From Xylanibacter oryzae DSM 17970 (GTDB lineage: Bacteria > Bacteroidota > Bacteroidia > Bacteroidales > Bacteroidaceae): 64,000 nucleotides of DNA. Numbering within the stretch: position 1 is the first letter of the stretch; every line of letters begins with the position of its first letter. The notes under the pieces were generated by a model. That model was not told the DNA's origin, did no database searches, and saw only the letters and a list, made by a program, of their open reading frames with translations. The stretch is taken from NCBI RefSeq assembly GCF_000585355.1, contig NZ_KK073873.1:1204703-1268702 (forward strand). Reading direction: 5' to 3'. The position numbers and the translations under genes are program-made. Below are positions 26,257 through 35,370 of the stretch, piece by piece.

Positions 26257-27417
26257 ATGGATATAGAATTTGTAAGAAGTCGTTTCATCAAACATTTTGA
26301 TGGCAAGACAGGTAGTATATATGCTGCTCCTGGTCGTATAAACCTGATTGGTGAGCATACTGATTATAACGGCGGTTTCGTTTTTCCTGGAGCAGTTGAT
26401 AAAGGCATTATGTGCGAAATTCGTCCTAATGGTACAGATAAAGTAAATGCCTACTCTATTGATTTAAAAGATCGTGTAGAATTTGGAGTAAATGACCAAA
26501 GTGGACCGAAAGCCAGTTGGGCACGATACATATATGGTATCGTTCAGGAGATGAAAAAGAATGGAGTCGATGTAAAAGGTTTCAATACTGCATTTGCAGG
26601 TGATGTGCCTCTTGGTGCTGGAATGTCTTCATCTGCTGCTTTGGAAAGCTGCTTTGCTTATGCTATCAATGACCAATTTGGTGATAACAAAGTTTCAAAG
26701 TGGGATATGGTTCTTGCAGGACAAGCAACTGAACACAACTACTGTGGAGTAAACTGCGGTATAATGGATCAATTTGCTAGTGTTTTTGGACAAGAAGGAA
26801 AATTAATGCGCCTAGATTGCAGAAGCCGTGAATTTGAATATTTCCCATTTAAACCAAATGAATACAAACTTGTTTTAGTTGATTCTGTCGTAAAACATGA
26901 ATTAGCTTCTTCTGCTTATAATGACCGCCGCAAAAGTTGTGAGAATGTTGTAGCTGCAATGCAGAAAAAGTTTACAGATAAAAAGATTGAAACGCTCCGC
27001 GATGCAGACTGGGATATGCTAGAAGCTGTTAAAAACGATGTAAGTGATGAAGATGCACTAAGAGCTAAATTTGTATTAGGCGAAAAAGATCGCGTATTAG
27101 CTGTTTGCGATGCACTTAATAAAGGTGACTACGAAACAGTAGGTAAAAATATGTATGAAACTCATTACGGACTAAGCAAAGAATATGAGGTATCTTGTAA
27201 TGAGCTTGACTATCTGAATGATATAGCAAAAGAAACTGGCGTTACAGGTAGTCGCATCATGGGCGGTGGCTTTGGTGGTTGCACAATTAATCTTGTGAAA
27301 AATGAACTTTATGATAAATTCATTGCAAATGCTAAAGAAAAGTATACTGCAAAGTTTGGACATGCTCCTAAAGTTTATGATGTGATAATCAGTGATGGGG
27401 CACGCAAGGTTGAATAA
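26257..27417 (+). CDS. galK: Galactokinase
   Basis: 386 residues of the GHMP kinase superfamily. The galactokinase signature GRINLIGEHTDYNGGFVFPG, the ATP loop PLGAGMSSSAALE and the C-terminal MGGGFGGCTINLV are all present. It phosphorylates alpha-D-galactose at C1. Last gene of the galactose operon, closed by a strong terminator at 27439-27473. Confidence 0.96.
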   Translation: MDIEFVRSRFIKHFDGKTGSIYAAPGRINLIGEHTDYNGGFVFPGAVDKGIMCEIRPNGTDKVNAYSIDLKDRVEFGVNDQSGPKASWARYIYGIVQEMKKNGVDVKGFNTAFAGDVPLGAGMSSSAALESCFAYAINDQFGDNKVSKWDMVLAGQATEHNYCGVNCGIMDQFASVFGQEGKLMRLDCRSREFEYFPFKPNEYKLVLVDSVVKHELASSAYNDRRKSCENVVAAMQKKFTDKKIETLRDADWDMLEAVKNDVSDEDALRAKFVLGEKDRVLAVCDALNKGDYETVGKNMYETHYGLSKEYEVSCNELDYLNDIAKETGVTGSRIMGGGFGGCTINLVKNELYDKFIANAKEKYTAKFGHAPKVYDVIISDGARKVE

Positions 27418-27438
27418 ATAAACATATCCGTATTAGAT

Positions 27439-27473
27439 AAGGTTGCATTTATATAAAATGCAACCTTTTTTTT
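27439..27473 (+). terminator. Strong intrinsic terminator after galK
   Basis: GGTTGCATTT, ATATA, AAATGCAACC, then eight Ts. A perfect 10-bp stem. Confidence 0.9.
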
Positions 27474-27508
27474 ATCAATCATGTCGTATTTTATATTTTC
27501 TTGCTAAA

Positions 27509-27527
27509 AAGTGTAAAAAGAACACTT
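27509..27527. promoter_or_regulatory. Palindrome upstream of the arabinose operon, candidate AraR site
   Basis: AAGTGT, 7 bases, ACACTT. It lies about 105 bases upstream of the first gene of the operon, and 23 bases upstream of a possible TTTG (27550). A dimeric repressor site is plausible; the AraR link is inference. Confidence 0.3.
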
Positions 27528-27632
27528 CTTTATTAAAATATTTCGTTTTTTTGATACAATAAAGAAAAATAAATTGTAATTTTACACCCCATAAGTATTT
27601 AGTAACGATAATCAAATCTAAAATCAATTTAT

Positions 27633-28823
27633 ATGAAAACAATGAAAAACGTCTTTCTGTTTGCAGGTATTGCCTTAACGGCACTCATATACTGCACGGA
27701 AAGCAAAGCTACTACCCCAACTAAATCTGGGCTTAACCCAATAGCATTCGAATCAACAATTAAAGGGAAAAAGACTCATTTGTTTATTCTTAAAAACAAA
27801 AGAGGTATGGAAGTATGCCTGACCAACTATGGTGGTCGTGTGGTTTCACTATCAGTGCCTGACAAAAATGGTAAACCTACTGATGTCGTTCTGGGATATG
27901 ACAACATCTCACAATATGCAGATACAGCACGAACTCCGTCAGATTACGGTTCTTCTGTTGGCCGTTACGCTAACAGAATCAAGAATGCTACAATAAATGT
28001 AGAAGGCAAGACTTATAAATTGAGAGCTAACGACATGGTAAATTGCCTTCATGGTGGTGGAAATACAGGTTGGCTGAACAAAATATATGACGTAAAATCA
28101 AAGAATGATTCATCTGTTGTATTCGCAATTACAGCCAAAGACGGCGAAAATGGCTTCCCTGGAACAGTTAAAGCAACAGCTACATATACTGTAAAGAGCA
28201 ATAACACACTTGATATTGTTTTCCAAGCTACAACAGACAAGGAAACTGTTATTAATATGACAAACCATTCATACTTTAACTTGAATGGAGACCCTTCAAA
28301 AGAAGGATTCAATCAGGTGATGTATGTAAATGCTGACAAGTTTACACCTAGCGATAGATTTTACATACCAACAGGTGAAATAAAAGATGTAGCTGGAACT
28401 CCAATGGATTTCCGCGAAGCAACTGCTATCGCAAATAAATACGACCCTTCTTACGACCAGATAAAGAATGCAACAGGTTATGATCATAACTGGTGTCTGA
28501 ACACATTCAAAAATGGTAAGGGTGACGACAATACAGTCGCTGCAAGTTTGTATTCTCCTAAGACAGGCATATTCATGGAAGTATTTACCAATGAACCTGG
28601 TATACAAGTATATACCGGTAATTTCCAAGGTACTGGCATTAGCTGCAAACATGGTATTAAGTATCCAAAGCATGTGAGTGTATGTTTTGAAAGTCAGAAA
28701 TATCCTGATTCTCCAACTAAGTTTGCTGCAAAGACAAAGGGATGGGAAATATCTAATCCATATCTTAAACCAGGAGAGAAATATTACAGCCACCTTGCTT
28801 ACAAATTCTCTGTAAAGAAGTAA
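27633..28823 (+). CDS. Secreted aldose 1-epimerase heading the arabinose operon
   Basis: 396 residues. Unlike the other mutarotase it starts with a signal sequence (MKNVFLFAGIALTALIYC), possibly a lipoprotein with the cysteine in IYCTES, so it would act outside the inner membrane. GalM motifs: GRYANRIKNATIN, NDMVNCLHGGGN (His), MTNHSYFNLNG (His), and CFESQKYPDSPTK. Mutarotation of sugars released in the periplasm, probably arabinose or galactose, would supply the anomer preferred by the symporter encoded 35 bases downstream. The equivalent gene in B. thetaiotaomicron is, from memory, called araM. Confidence 0.88.
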   Translation: MKTMKNVFLFAGIALTALIYCTESKATTPTKSGLNPIAFESTIKGKKTHLFILKNKRGMEVCLTNYGGRVVSLSVPDKNGKPTDVVLGYDNISQYADTARTPSDYGSSVGRYANRIKNATINVEGKTYKLRANDMVNCLHGGGNTGWLNKIYDVKSKNDSSVVFAITAKDGENGFPGTVKATATYTVKSNNTLDIVFQATTDKETVINMTNHSYFNLNGDPSKEGFNQVMYVNADKFTPSDRFYIPTGEIKDVAGTPMDFREATAIANKYDPSYDQIKNATGYDHNWCLNTFKNGKGDDNTVAASLYSPKTGIFMEVFTNEPGIQVYTGNFQGTGISCKHGIKYPKHVSVCFESQKYPDSPTKFAAKTKGWEISNPYLKPGEKYYSHLAYKFSVKK

Positions 28824-28858
28824 TAAACTTAATCAAAACATATAAAACTATTAACAAA

Positions 28859-30604
28859 ATGAATTGGAATGCACATGAATTCGTATGGCAAGACTGGACT
28901 ATCCTAGCAGTTGGCTTCGTACTCATCGTATGGTACGTTTGGCGTACTTTAAAGAAAGATAAACAAAAAATGAAAGGTGCAGATAGTCAAGACTATCTGT
29001 TTGGCAAGGGAGAACCTTGGTATATTATCGGTGCAGCTATCTTTGCAGCGAATATCGGTTCAGAACATCTTGTTGGTCTAGCAGGTACAGGCGCCAAAGA
29101 CGGTGTCGGAATGGCCCACTGGGAGATGCAAGGATGGATGATTTTGCTATTAGGTTGGCTTTTCGTACCTTTCTATCAGCTACTTAATAATAAAATGGGC
29201 AAGATTATAACCATGCCTGACTTCCTTAAATATAGATATACAAAAAGAACAGGTTCATGGTTAAGTATCATTACATTGATTGCCTATATACTAACCAAAG
29301 TAAGCGTAACAGCATTTACAGGTGGTATATTCTTTGAGTATCTGTTGGGACTACCTTTCTGGTATGGTGCACTAGGTCTTATTGCTATTACTGCGATATT
29401 CACTGTATTCGGTGGCATGAAGGGTGTAATGACAATGTCTGCAATCCAGACTCCTATACTAATTATCGGTTCATTCTTAGTTTTATTTCTAGGACTTTCA
29501 GCACTTGGTGACGGAAGCATAACTGCTGGTTGGTCTAACATGATGACATATTGCGGACATCTGCATAACGGATATGGAACTACTCACATGTTCCACTTGA
29601 AAACAGGTGATCCAATGTATCATGAATATCCAGGATTTGTCGTGTTTATCGGTGCTTCTATTATCGGTTTCTGGTATTGGTGTACCGACCAGCACATTGT
29701 TCAACGTGTACTTGGTCAGACTCGTGGAGAAGACAATGTTACTGTCATGAAGCGCGCACGTCGTGGAACTATCGCAGCAGGTTATTTTAAACTTCTTCCT
29801 GTATTTATGTTTCTTATCCCAGGTATGATTGCAATTGCACTTTCTAGTAAAACTGGTAGTGGAATCACAATGGATATAACAAACCAGCATGATACTGACG
29901 GAGCATTTGCAATGATGGTAAAGAACATTCTTCCTGTCGGCGTTAAGGGCTTTGTTACTATCGGTTTCGTTTGCGCACTTGTTACATCACTAGCTGCATT
30001 CTTCAACAGTTGCGCTACCCTATTTACAGAAGACTTCTACAAGCCAATGAAGAAAGGAATGAGCGAGTCTCATTATGTATTTGTTGGTCGTATCGCAACA
30101 GTTGTTGTCGTTATTCTCGGCCTACTTTGGCTTCCTGTAATGATGAACATGGGTAACCTATATAGCTATCTACAAGGAATCCAGTCATTACTTGCTCCTG
30201 CAATGGTTGCTGTATTCACATTAGGTATATTCTCTAAGAAAGTCACTCCTAAAGCAGGAGAATGGGGACTTATCGGTGGTTTCATCATTGGTATGCTCAG
30301 ACTATTGACAAACGTTATAACAGATTCTGGAAATTCAGTAATGAATGGTTCATTCTGGAATTCAACAGCATGGTTCTGGCAGACAAACTGGCTTATTTTC
30401 GAGTGCTGGCTTCTGGTATTCATTATTGCACTTATGATTGTTGTATCAATCTTCACTCCTGCACCAAGCAAGGAACAAGTTGAAGCAATAACATTCTCAG
30501 GTGACTATAAGAAGCAAATAAAAGAAAGCTTCAATATATGGGATATTGTTGCAACTCTAGGAGTTGTAGCACTATGTGCAGCATTCTATATCTACTTCTG
30601 GTAA
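28859..30604 (+). CDS. Sodium:solute symporter (SSS family), probable arabinose importer
   Basis: 581 residues and roughly 14 membrane helices. The family features are the early segment FAANIGSEHLVGLAGTGAKD (sodium site region) and YWCTDQHIVQRVLG, the sugar-transporter SSS signature of the SGLT branch. It would couple sugar entry to sodium. Its position between a mutarotase and the arabinose regulator, 18 bases before the latter, suggests L-arabinose; galactose or glucose remain possible. Confidence 0.87.
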   Translation: MNWNAHEFVWQDWTILAVGFVLIVWYVWRTLKKDKQKMKGADSQDYLFGKGEPWYIIGAAIFAANIGSEHLVGLAGTGAKDGVGMAHWEMQGWMILLLGWLFVPFYQLLNNKMGKIITMPDFLKYRYTKRTGSWLSIITLIAYILTKVSVTAFTGGIFFEYLLGLPFWYGALGLIAITAIFTVFGGMKGVMTMSAIQTPILIIGSFLVLFLGLSALGDGSITAGWSNMMTYCGHLHNGYGTTHMFHLKTGDPMYHEYPGFVVFIGASIIGFWYWCTDQHIVQRVLGQTRGEDNVTVMKRARRGTIAAGYFKLLPVFMFLIPGMIAIALSSKTGSGITMDITNQHDTDGAFAMMVKNILPVGVKGFVTIGFVCALVTSLAAFFNSCATLFTEDFYKPMKKGMSESHYVFVGRIATVVVVILGLLWLPVMMNMGNLYSYLQGIQSLLAPAMVAVFTLGIFSKKVTPKAGEWGLIGGFIIGMLRLLTNVITDSGNSVMNGSFWNSTAWFWQTNWLIFECWLLVFIIALMIVVSIFTPAPSKEQVEAITFSGDYKKQIKESFNIWDIVATLGVVALCAAFYIYFW

Positions 30605-30622
30605 AAAACTAAAAAACAAGTA

Positions 30623-31300
30623 ATGGTAGCATACTATAACGAATACTCCAAAGTCTATGTTTCTGTTGACTGTATTGTCTTCGGATTCGAAGAGGGCCAC
30701 TTACGAATACTAATCGGTAAGCGTAAGATGGACCCGGGACGAGGTGAATGGTCCCTTTATGGTGGTTTTGTCGGAAACAACGAAAGCCTAAATGATGCAG
30801 CTAACCGGGTATTATATGATTTAACTGGAATGGAAGGCATCTATATGAAACAAGCTGGTGCATATGGAGAAGTAAACCGTGATCCAGGAGACCGTGTTAT
30901 ATCTGTGGCTTATTGGGCTTTGATAAATGTAAAAGACTACGATGAGCATCTTAGAGAACAATATGGACTGGAATGGGTAAACATAGATGAATTACCCCAA
31001 TTATATTCAGACCATAACAGAATGGTAGAAAAGGCTTTAAGGATGATGCGCAAGCGCATTTCTACAGAGCCAATCAGTTTCAATTTATTGCCAGAATTAT
31101 TCACTCTGACACAATTACAAAATGTATATGAAGCTGTATGCCATGAGGAAGTTGATAAACGCAACTTCAGAAAACGAATAAAGGATATGGATTTTATCGA
31201 GAAAACGGAAAAGATAGATAAAAAATCATCTAAGAGAGGTGCTGCCCTCTATCGTTTCAACGAAAAATCCTTTAGTGAGGATCCTAATTTTAAACTTTAA
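30623..31300 (+). CDS. araR: Nudix-type arabinose regulator
   Basis: 225 residues. An N-terminal Nudix fold (about 10-140) is followed by a winged-helix DNA-binding domain (about 150-225, with [14 protein letters not shown] and KRGAALYRF). The Nudix box at 48-70 ([20 protein letters not shown]) lacks the catalytic REUxEE glutamates: the RExxEE position reads RVLYDL. It should therefore bind a ligand rather than hydrolyse one. This matches the Bacteroidetes AraR family, described in B. thetaiotaomicron (BT0354) as an arabinose-responsive repressor. The neighbours, araD, araA and araB, support the same role. The araD gene starts 4 bases after its stop. Confidence 0.88.
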   Translation: MVAYYNEYSKVYVSVDCIVFGFEEGHLRILIGKRKMDPGRGEWSLYGGFVGNNESLNDAANRVLYDLTGMEGIYMKQAGAYGEVNRDPGDRVISVAYWALINVKDYDEHLREQYGLEWVNIDELPQLYSDHNRMVEKALRMMRKRISTEPISFNLLPELFTLTQLQNVYEAVCHEEVDKRNFRKRIKDMDFIEKTEKIDKKSSKRGAALYRFNEKSFSEDPNFKL

Positions 31301-31304
31301 AAAA

Positions 31305-32003
31305 ATGCTAGAAGAATTAAAAGAAAAAGTTTTTAACGCTAATCTTGATCTGGTTAAACATAATCTGGTAATATTCACATGGGGAAACGTATCAGGCATA
31401 GACCGCGAAAAAGGATTGGTCGTTATTAAGCCTTCAGGCGTAAACTACGAAACAATGAAAGCTTCGGATATGGTAGTTGTAGATTTAAAAACCGGAAAAG
31501 TAGTAGAAGGTAATTTAAATCCATCATCAGATACTCCAACACATCTAGTTTTGTATAGAAAATTTCAAGAAATTGGAGGCATAGTACATACACACTCTAC
31601 CTATGCTACAGCTTGGGCTCAAGCCGGTAAAGATATACCTAATATAGGTACTACACATGCAGATTATTTCCACGATGAAATTCCATGCACTAAAGATATG
31701 ACAGAATCAGAGGTTAACGGAGATTATGAACTCGAAACCGGCAATGTCATAGTAAAAAGGTTTGAGAACATCAATTATGTTCACACACCTGGGGTATTAG
31801 TTAAAAATCATGGCCCTTTCTCATGGGGAAAGGATGCGGACAATGCAGTTTACAATGCAGTTGTAATGGAACAAGTTGCAAAGATGGCTTTCATTTCATT
31901 CTCTGTAAACCCTTCTACGACAATGAATCCCCTACTTGTAGAAAAACATTTTAATCGCAAACACGGTCCAAACGCATATTATGGACAAAATAAAAAACAT
32001 TAA
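31305..32003 (+). CDS. araD: L-ribulose-5-phosphate 4-epimerase
   Basis: 232 residues from the ATG at 31305; the longer in-frame start at 31239 would overlap araR and is rejected. Class II aldolase/epimerase fold: [14 protein letters not shown], the zinc-binding [30 protein letters not shown] and the late [16 protein letters not shown]. It converts L-ribulose 5-phosphate to D-xylulose 5-phosphate, the last arabinose-specific step before the pentose phosphate pathway. Confidence 0.95.
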   Translation: MLEELKEKVFNANLDLVKHNLVIFTWGNVSGIDREKGLVVIKPSGVNYETMKASDMVVVDLKTGKVVEGNLNPSSDTPTHLVLYRKFQEIGGIVHTHSTYATAWAQAGKDIPNIGTTHADYFHDEIPCTKDMTESEVNGDYELETGNVIVKRFENINYVHTPGVLVKNHGPFSWGKDADNAVYNAVVMEQVAKMAFISFSVNPSTTMNPLLVEKHFNRKHGPNAYYGQNKKH

Positions 32004-32033
32004 TATAAATTACAATCTAAACAATAAAAAACT

Positions 32034-33575
32034 ATGGTTAAAGCATTTGACAATTTTGAAGTATGGTTCGTAACAGGTGCACAACTCCTTTACGGAGGTG
32101 ATGCTGTCGTACAGGTAGACGGACATTCTAAAGAGATGGTAGACGGATTGAACAACTCTGGTCGTCTTCCTATTAAAGTAGTCTATAAAGGTACTGCAAA
32201 CAGTTCTAAAGAGGTTGCTGACATTATGTCTGCTGCTAACAATGATAATAGATGTGTAGGTGTAATAACATGGATGCATACATTTTCTCCTGCAAAGATG
32301 TGGATTCACGGCTTGCAGATTTTGAGGAAACCATTATTGCACCTACATACACAATATAACAAACAGATTCCATGGAAGACAATGGATATGGACTTCATGA
32401 ACCTCAATCAAAGTGCACATGGAGACAGAGAATACGGTCACATCCTTTCTCGTCTACGTAAGCCACGCAAAACTGTTGTTGGCTATTGGCAAGATGAAAA
32501 GACACAAGATCACATTGCTGTATGGTCTAGAGTATGCGCAGCATGGGCTGATTCACAGGATATGCTTATTTTACGATTTGGTGACCAAATGAACAATGTT
32601 GCCGTAACAGACGGAGACAAAGTTGCTGCAGAACAAGTAATGGGCTATCATGTAGACTATATGCCGTTCAGCGATGTAATGGTATATTTCAATAATGTAA
32701 AAGATGTAGATGTAGACGCTCTAGTGGCAGTTTACTTCAAAGATTATGCACATGATAAAGTGCTTGAGGACAAGAGCACGGAAGCGTACAAGAAAATTTG
32801 GAACTCTGCTAAAGCAGAACTTACACTACGTGCCGTTTTAGAAGACAAAGGTGCAAAAGGTTTCACAACAAACTTTGATGACTTAGGTGACGCAAACGTT
32901 GAAGAGACTGGTAAAGGATTCGATCAGATTCCAGGACTTGCTTCACAGCGTTTGATGCATGATGGCTATGGATTTGGTGCTGAAGGTGACTGGAAGAGTG
33001 CTGCTCTTTACCGTACAACATGGTTTATGACCCAAGGCTTACCTGGTGGAAGTTCTTTCCTTGAGGATTATACTTTGAACTTTGATGGAGATAACACTTC
33101 TATATTAGAAGCTCATATGCTGGAAATCAATCCTGACATTGCAGAAGAAAAGCCACGTTTAGAGGTTCATTTCCTTGGTATAGGAATAAGAAAGAGCCAG
33201 ACAGCTCGCCTCGTTTTCACTTCAAAACAAGGACATGGTATAGCAGCTACAGTTGTTGATATGGGAAACCGTTTCCGTCTAATTGCAAACGATGTAAATT
33301 GTATAAAGAGTAAACCTTTACCCAAATTACCTGTCGCATCTAATTTATGGATTCCAGAACCGACGTTCGAAGTGGGTGTAGGATGTTGGATTAACGCAGG
33401 TGGAACACATCACAGTTGTTTCTCTTATGATATTACAGATGAATATTGGCGCGATTATGCAGAAATTGCAGACATTGAATGCTGTATCATCAATAATAAG
33501 ACTGATTATGAAGATTTCCGTAAAGAACTACGGTTCAACGAAGTCTATTACATGTTAAACAAAGCTCTTAGATAA
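32034..33575 (+). CDS. araA: L-arabinose isomerase
   Basis: 513 residues, normal length. Motifs: FVTGAQLLYGGDAV near the start, WMHTFSPAKMWI, the loop HGDREYGHILSRLR, and the metal-site regions with GFGAEGDWKSAALYRT and AGGTHHSCFS. It interconverts L-arabinose and L-ribulose using Mn2+. It is 30 bases after araD and 6 bases before araB. Confidence 0.97.
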   Translation: MVKAFDNFEVWFVTGAQLLYGGDAVVQVDGHSKEMVDGLNNSGRLPIKVVYKGTANSSKEVADIMSAANNDNRCVGVITWMHTFSPAKMWIHGLQILRKPLLHLHTQYNKQIPWKTMDMDFMNLNQSAHGDREYGHILSRLRKPRKTVVGYWQDEKTQDHIAVWSRVCAAWADSQDMLILRFGDQMNNVAVTDGDKVAAEQVMGYHVDYMPFSDVMVYFNNVKDVDVDALVAVYFKDYAHDKVLEDKSTEAYKKIWNSAKAELTLRAVLEDKGAKGFTTNFDDLGDANVEETGKGFDQIPGLASQRLMHDGYGFGAEGDWKSAALYRTTWFMTQGLPGGSSFLEDYTLNFDGDNTSILEAHMLEINPDIAEEKPRLEVHFLGIGIRKSQTARLVFTSKQGHGIAATVVDMGNRFRLIANDVNCIKSKPLPKLPVASNLWIPEPTFEVGVGCWINAGGTHHSCFSYDITDEYWRDYAEIADIECCIINNKTDYEDFRKELRFNEVYYMLNKALR

Positions 33576-33581
33576 TAGTAT

Positions 33582-35261
33582 ATGGCAAAATATGTAATTG
33601 GTCTAGATTATGGTAGTGATTCTGCCCGGGCTCTAATTGTTAATGCTGAGACAGGAGAAACACTAGCAACCAGCGTAAAATATTATCCTCGATGGAAAAA
33701 AGGACTGTATTGCAATCCTAAAATAAACCAGTGGCGTCAGCATCCTAAAGATTATCTTGAAGTACTTGAAGCAACTGTAACAGAAGCTCTGTCAAAATGT
33801 GCTGCAGGTGTAGCAGAAAACGTTGTAGGTATAGCTTTTGATACAACGGGCTCCACTCCTGCATTCACTGATGAGACAGGAACTCCGCTAGCAATGCTTC
33901 CAGAATTCGCTGAAAACCCTAATGCAATGTTTGTCTTATGGAAAGATCATACAGCAATAAAAGAAGCTGAAGAGATAAACGAAAAGACAAAAAGTGCAAA
34001 AGAAAACTACATAAAGTACGAAGGCGGTATATATTCGGCCGAATGGTTTTGGGCTAAAGCCCTTCACGTGCTACGTGAAGACCCTGAAGTTGCTAATAAA
34101 GCCTACTCAATTGTTGAATATTGTGAATGGTTACCTGCTGTACTAACAGGTGTTTCCGCATCAAAAGATATCATACGCAGTCGTTGTGCATGTGGGCACA
34201 AAGCAATGTGGCATAAAGACTGGAACGGTCTCCCTCCTGAAGAATACCTAGAATCTTTAGATACAAAACTTAAAGGATTCCGTAGTCGGCTTTTTGATGA
34301 AACAGAGACTGCAGATAGACCGGTTGGTCATCTTTGTAAGGAATGGGCTGAACGTCTAGGGCTAAAGGAAAGCGTTGTGATAGCAGGTGGAGCATATGAT
34401 TGTCACATGGGCGCAGTAGGTGCAGGTGTAACGCCTCATACATTAGTGCGTGTAATAGGAACATCCACTTGTGATGTGATGGTAGCATCATATGATGAAA
34501 TAGGAAATAATTGTATAAAAGGTATCTGTGGTCAAGTAGATGGCAGTGTTATACCAGGTATGGTAGGCTTGGAAGCTGGTCAATCTAGCTTCGGAGATGT
34601 CTATGCAATGTTTCGTCGTGTTCTGGAATATCCAATACGCAACATATTGCCATCAATGTTCACAGACACCAATCACAGTAAAGAAGATATAAACAAAGCT
34701 GTAGAAGAAATTTGCGATAAGATTATAGTTACATTAACTAAGGATGCAGAGAACATACCAATAAGTGAAAGTACAATGCTGGCAACCGATTGGATAAATG
34801 GTCGCCGTTCTCCTGATGCGAATCAATTGCTTAAAGGTACAATTTCAGGTTTCACACTTGGAACAACAGCTCCACAAATTTTCCGCGCACTCGTAGAAGC
34901 TACTGCATTTGGCACAAAAGCTATTGTTGACCGTTTCGAAAATGAAGGTGTAAGAATTGACAATGTTATCGGCATCGGCGGCATTGCACTAAAATCGCCT
35001 TTTGTTATGCAAACTATGTGTGATGTAATAAACAAGCCCATAAAGGTTTGTAATACAGACCAAGCTTGTGCCCTTGGTGCGGCAATGTTTGCAGCAACAG
35101 CTGCAGGTATCTACAGTAAAGTGGAAGATGCAATTGCAGCTATGAATAGTGGTTTCAGCAAAGAATATGTACCTAACGCAAATAACGTTAAGTCCTATGC
35201 AGAAATATACAAGAAATATCTTAAACTTGGAGAGTTCACCGAAAAGGAACTTTACAAGTAA
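33582..35261 (+). CDS. araB: Ribulokinase
   Basis: 559 residues of the FGGY carbohydrate kinase family. The N-terminal VIGLDYGSDSARALIV is the phosphate-binding start; IAFDTTGSTPAF, AGGAYDCHMGAVGAG and the C-terminal IGIGGIALKSPFVMQ with DQACALGAAMFAA are family motifs. It phosphorylates L-ribulose at C5. A hairpin follows its stop codon. Confidence 0.96.
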   Translation: MAKYVIGLDYGSDSARALIVNAETGETLATSVKYYPRWKKGLYCNPKINQWRQHPKDYLEVLEATVTEALSKCAAGVAENVVGIAFDTTGSTPAFTDETGTPLAMLPEFAENPNAMFVLWKDHTAIKEAEEINEKTKSAKENYIKYEGGIYSAEWFWAKALHVLREDPEVANKAYSIVEYCEWLPAVLTGVSASKDIIRSRCACGHKAMWHKDWNGLPPEEYLESLDTKLKGFRSRLFDETETADRPVGHLCKEWAERLGLKESVVIAGGAYDCHMGAVGAGVTPHTLVRVIGTSTCDVMVASYDEIGNNCIKGICGQVDGSVIPGMVGLEAGQSSFGDVYAMFRRVLEYPIRNILPSMFTDTNHSKEDINKAVEEICDKIIVTLTKDAENIPISESTMLATDWINGRRSPDANQLLKGTISGFTLGTTAPQIFRALVEATAFGTKAIVDRFENEGVRIDNVIGIGGIALKSPFVMQTMCDVINKPIKVCNTDQACALGAAMFAATAAGIYSKVEDAIAAMNSGFSKEYVPNANNVKSYAEIYKKYLKLGEFTEKELYK

Positions 35262-35266
35262 AAAAA

Positions 35267-35302
35267 TAATTAGGGACGGATTATAATATTCGCCCCTAAT
35301 TA
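35267..35302. terminator. Hairpin between araB and the GH51 gene
   Basis: TAATTAGGGACG, 12 bases, CGCCCCTAATTA with one mismatch pair. A long stem without a T-run. It could be a processing site or partial terminator that lowers expression of the genes downstream. Confidence 0.5.
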
Positions 35303-35313
35303 TTGCTTACCTG

Positions 35314-35339
35314 TTAAGACATTAGGGAAACCGTCTTAA
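35314..35339. promoter_or_regulatory. Inverted repeat upstream of the GH51 gene
   Basis: TTAAGAC, 12 bases, GTCTTAA, a perfect 7-bp inverted repeat 32 bases before the ATG. It may be an operator or a second small hairpin. Confidence 0.35.
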
Positions 35340-35370
35340 TATTCGTATTATATAATAAATAAAGAATTTT

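Noticed and set aside
28296..28793. 165-codon minus-strand frame opposite the mutarotase gene
   Set aside because: Antisense shadow of a well-supported gene.
31239..31304. N-terminal extension of araD
   Set aside because: It would overlap araR, while the ATG at 31305 gives the normal AraD start.
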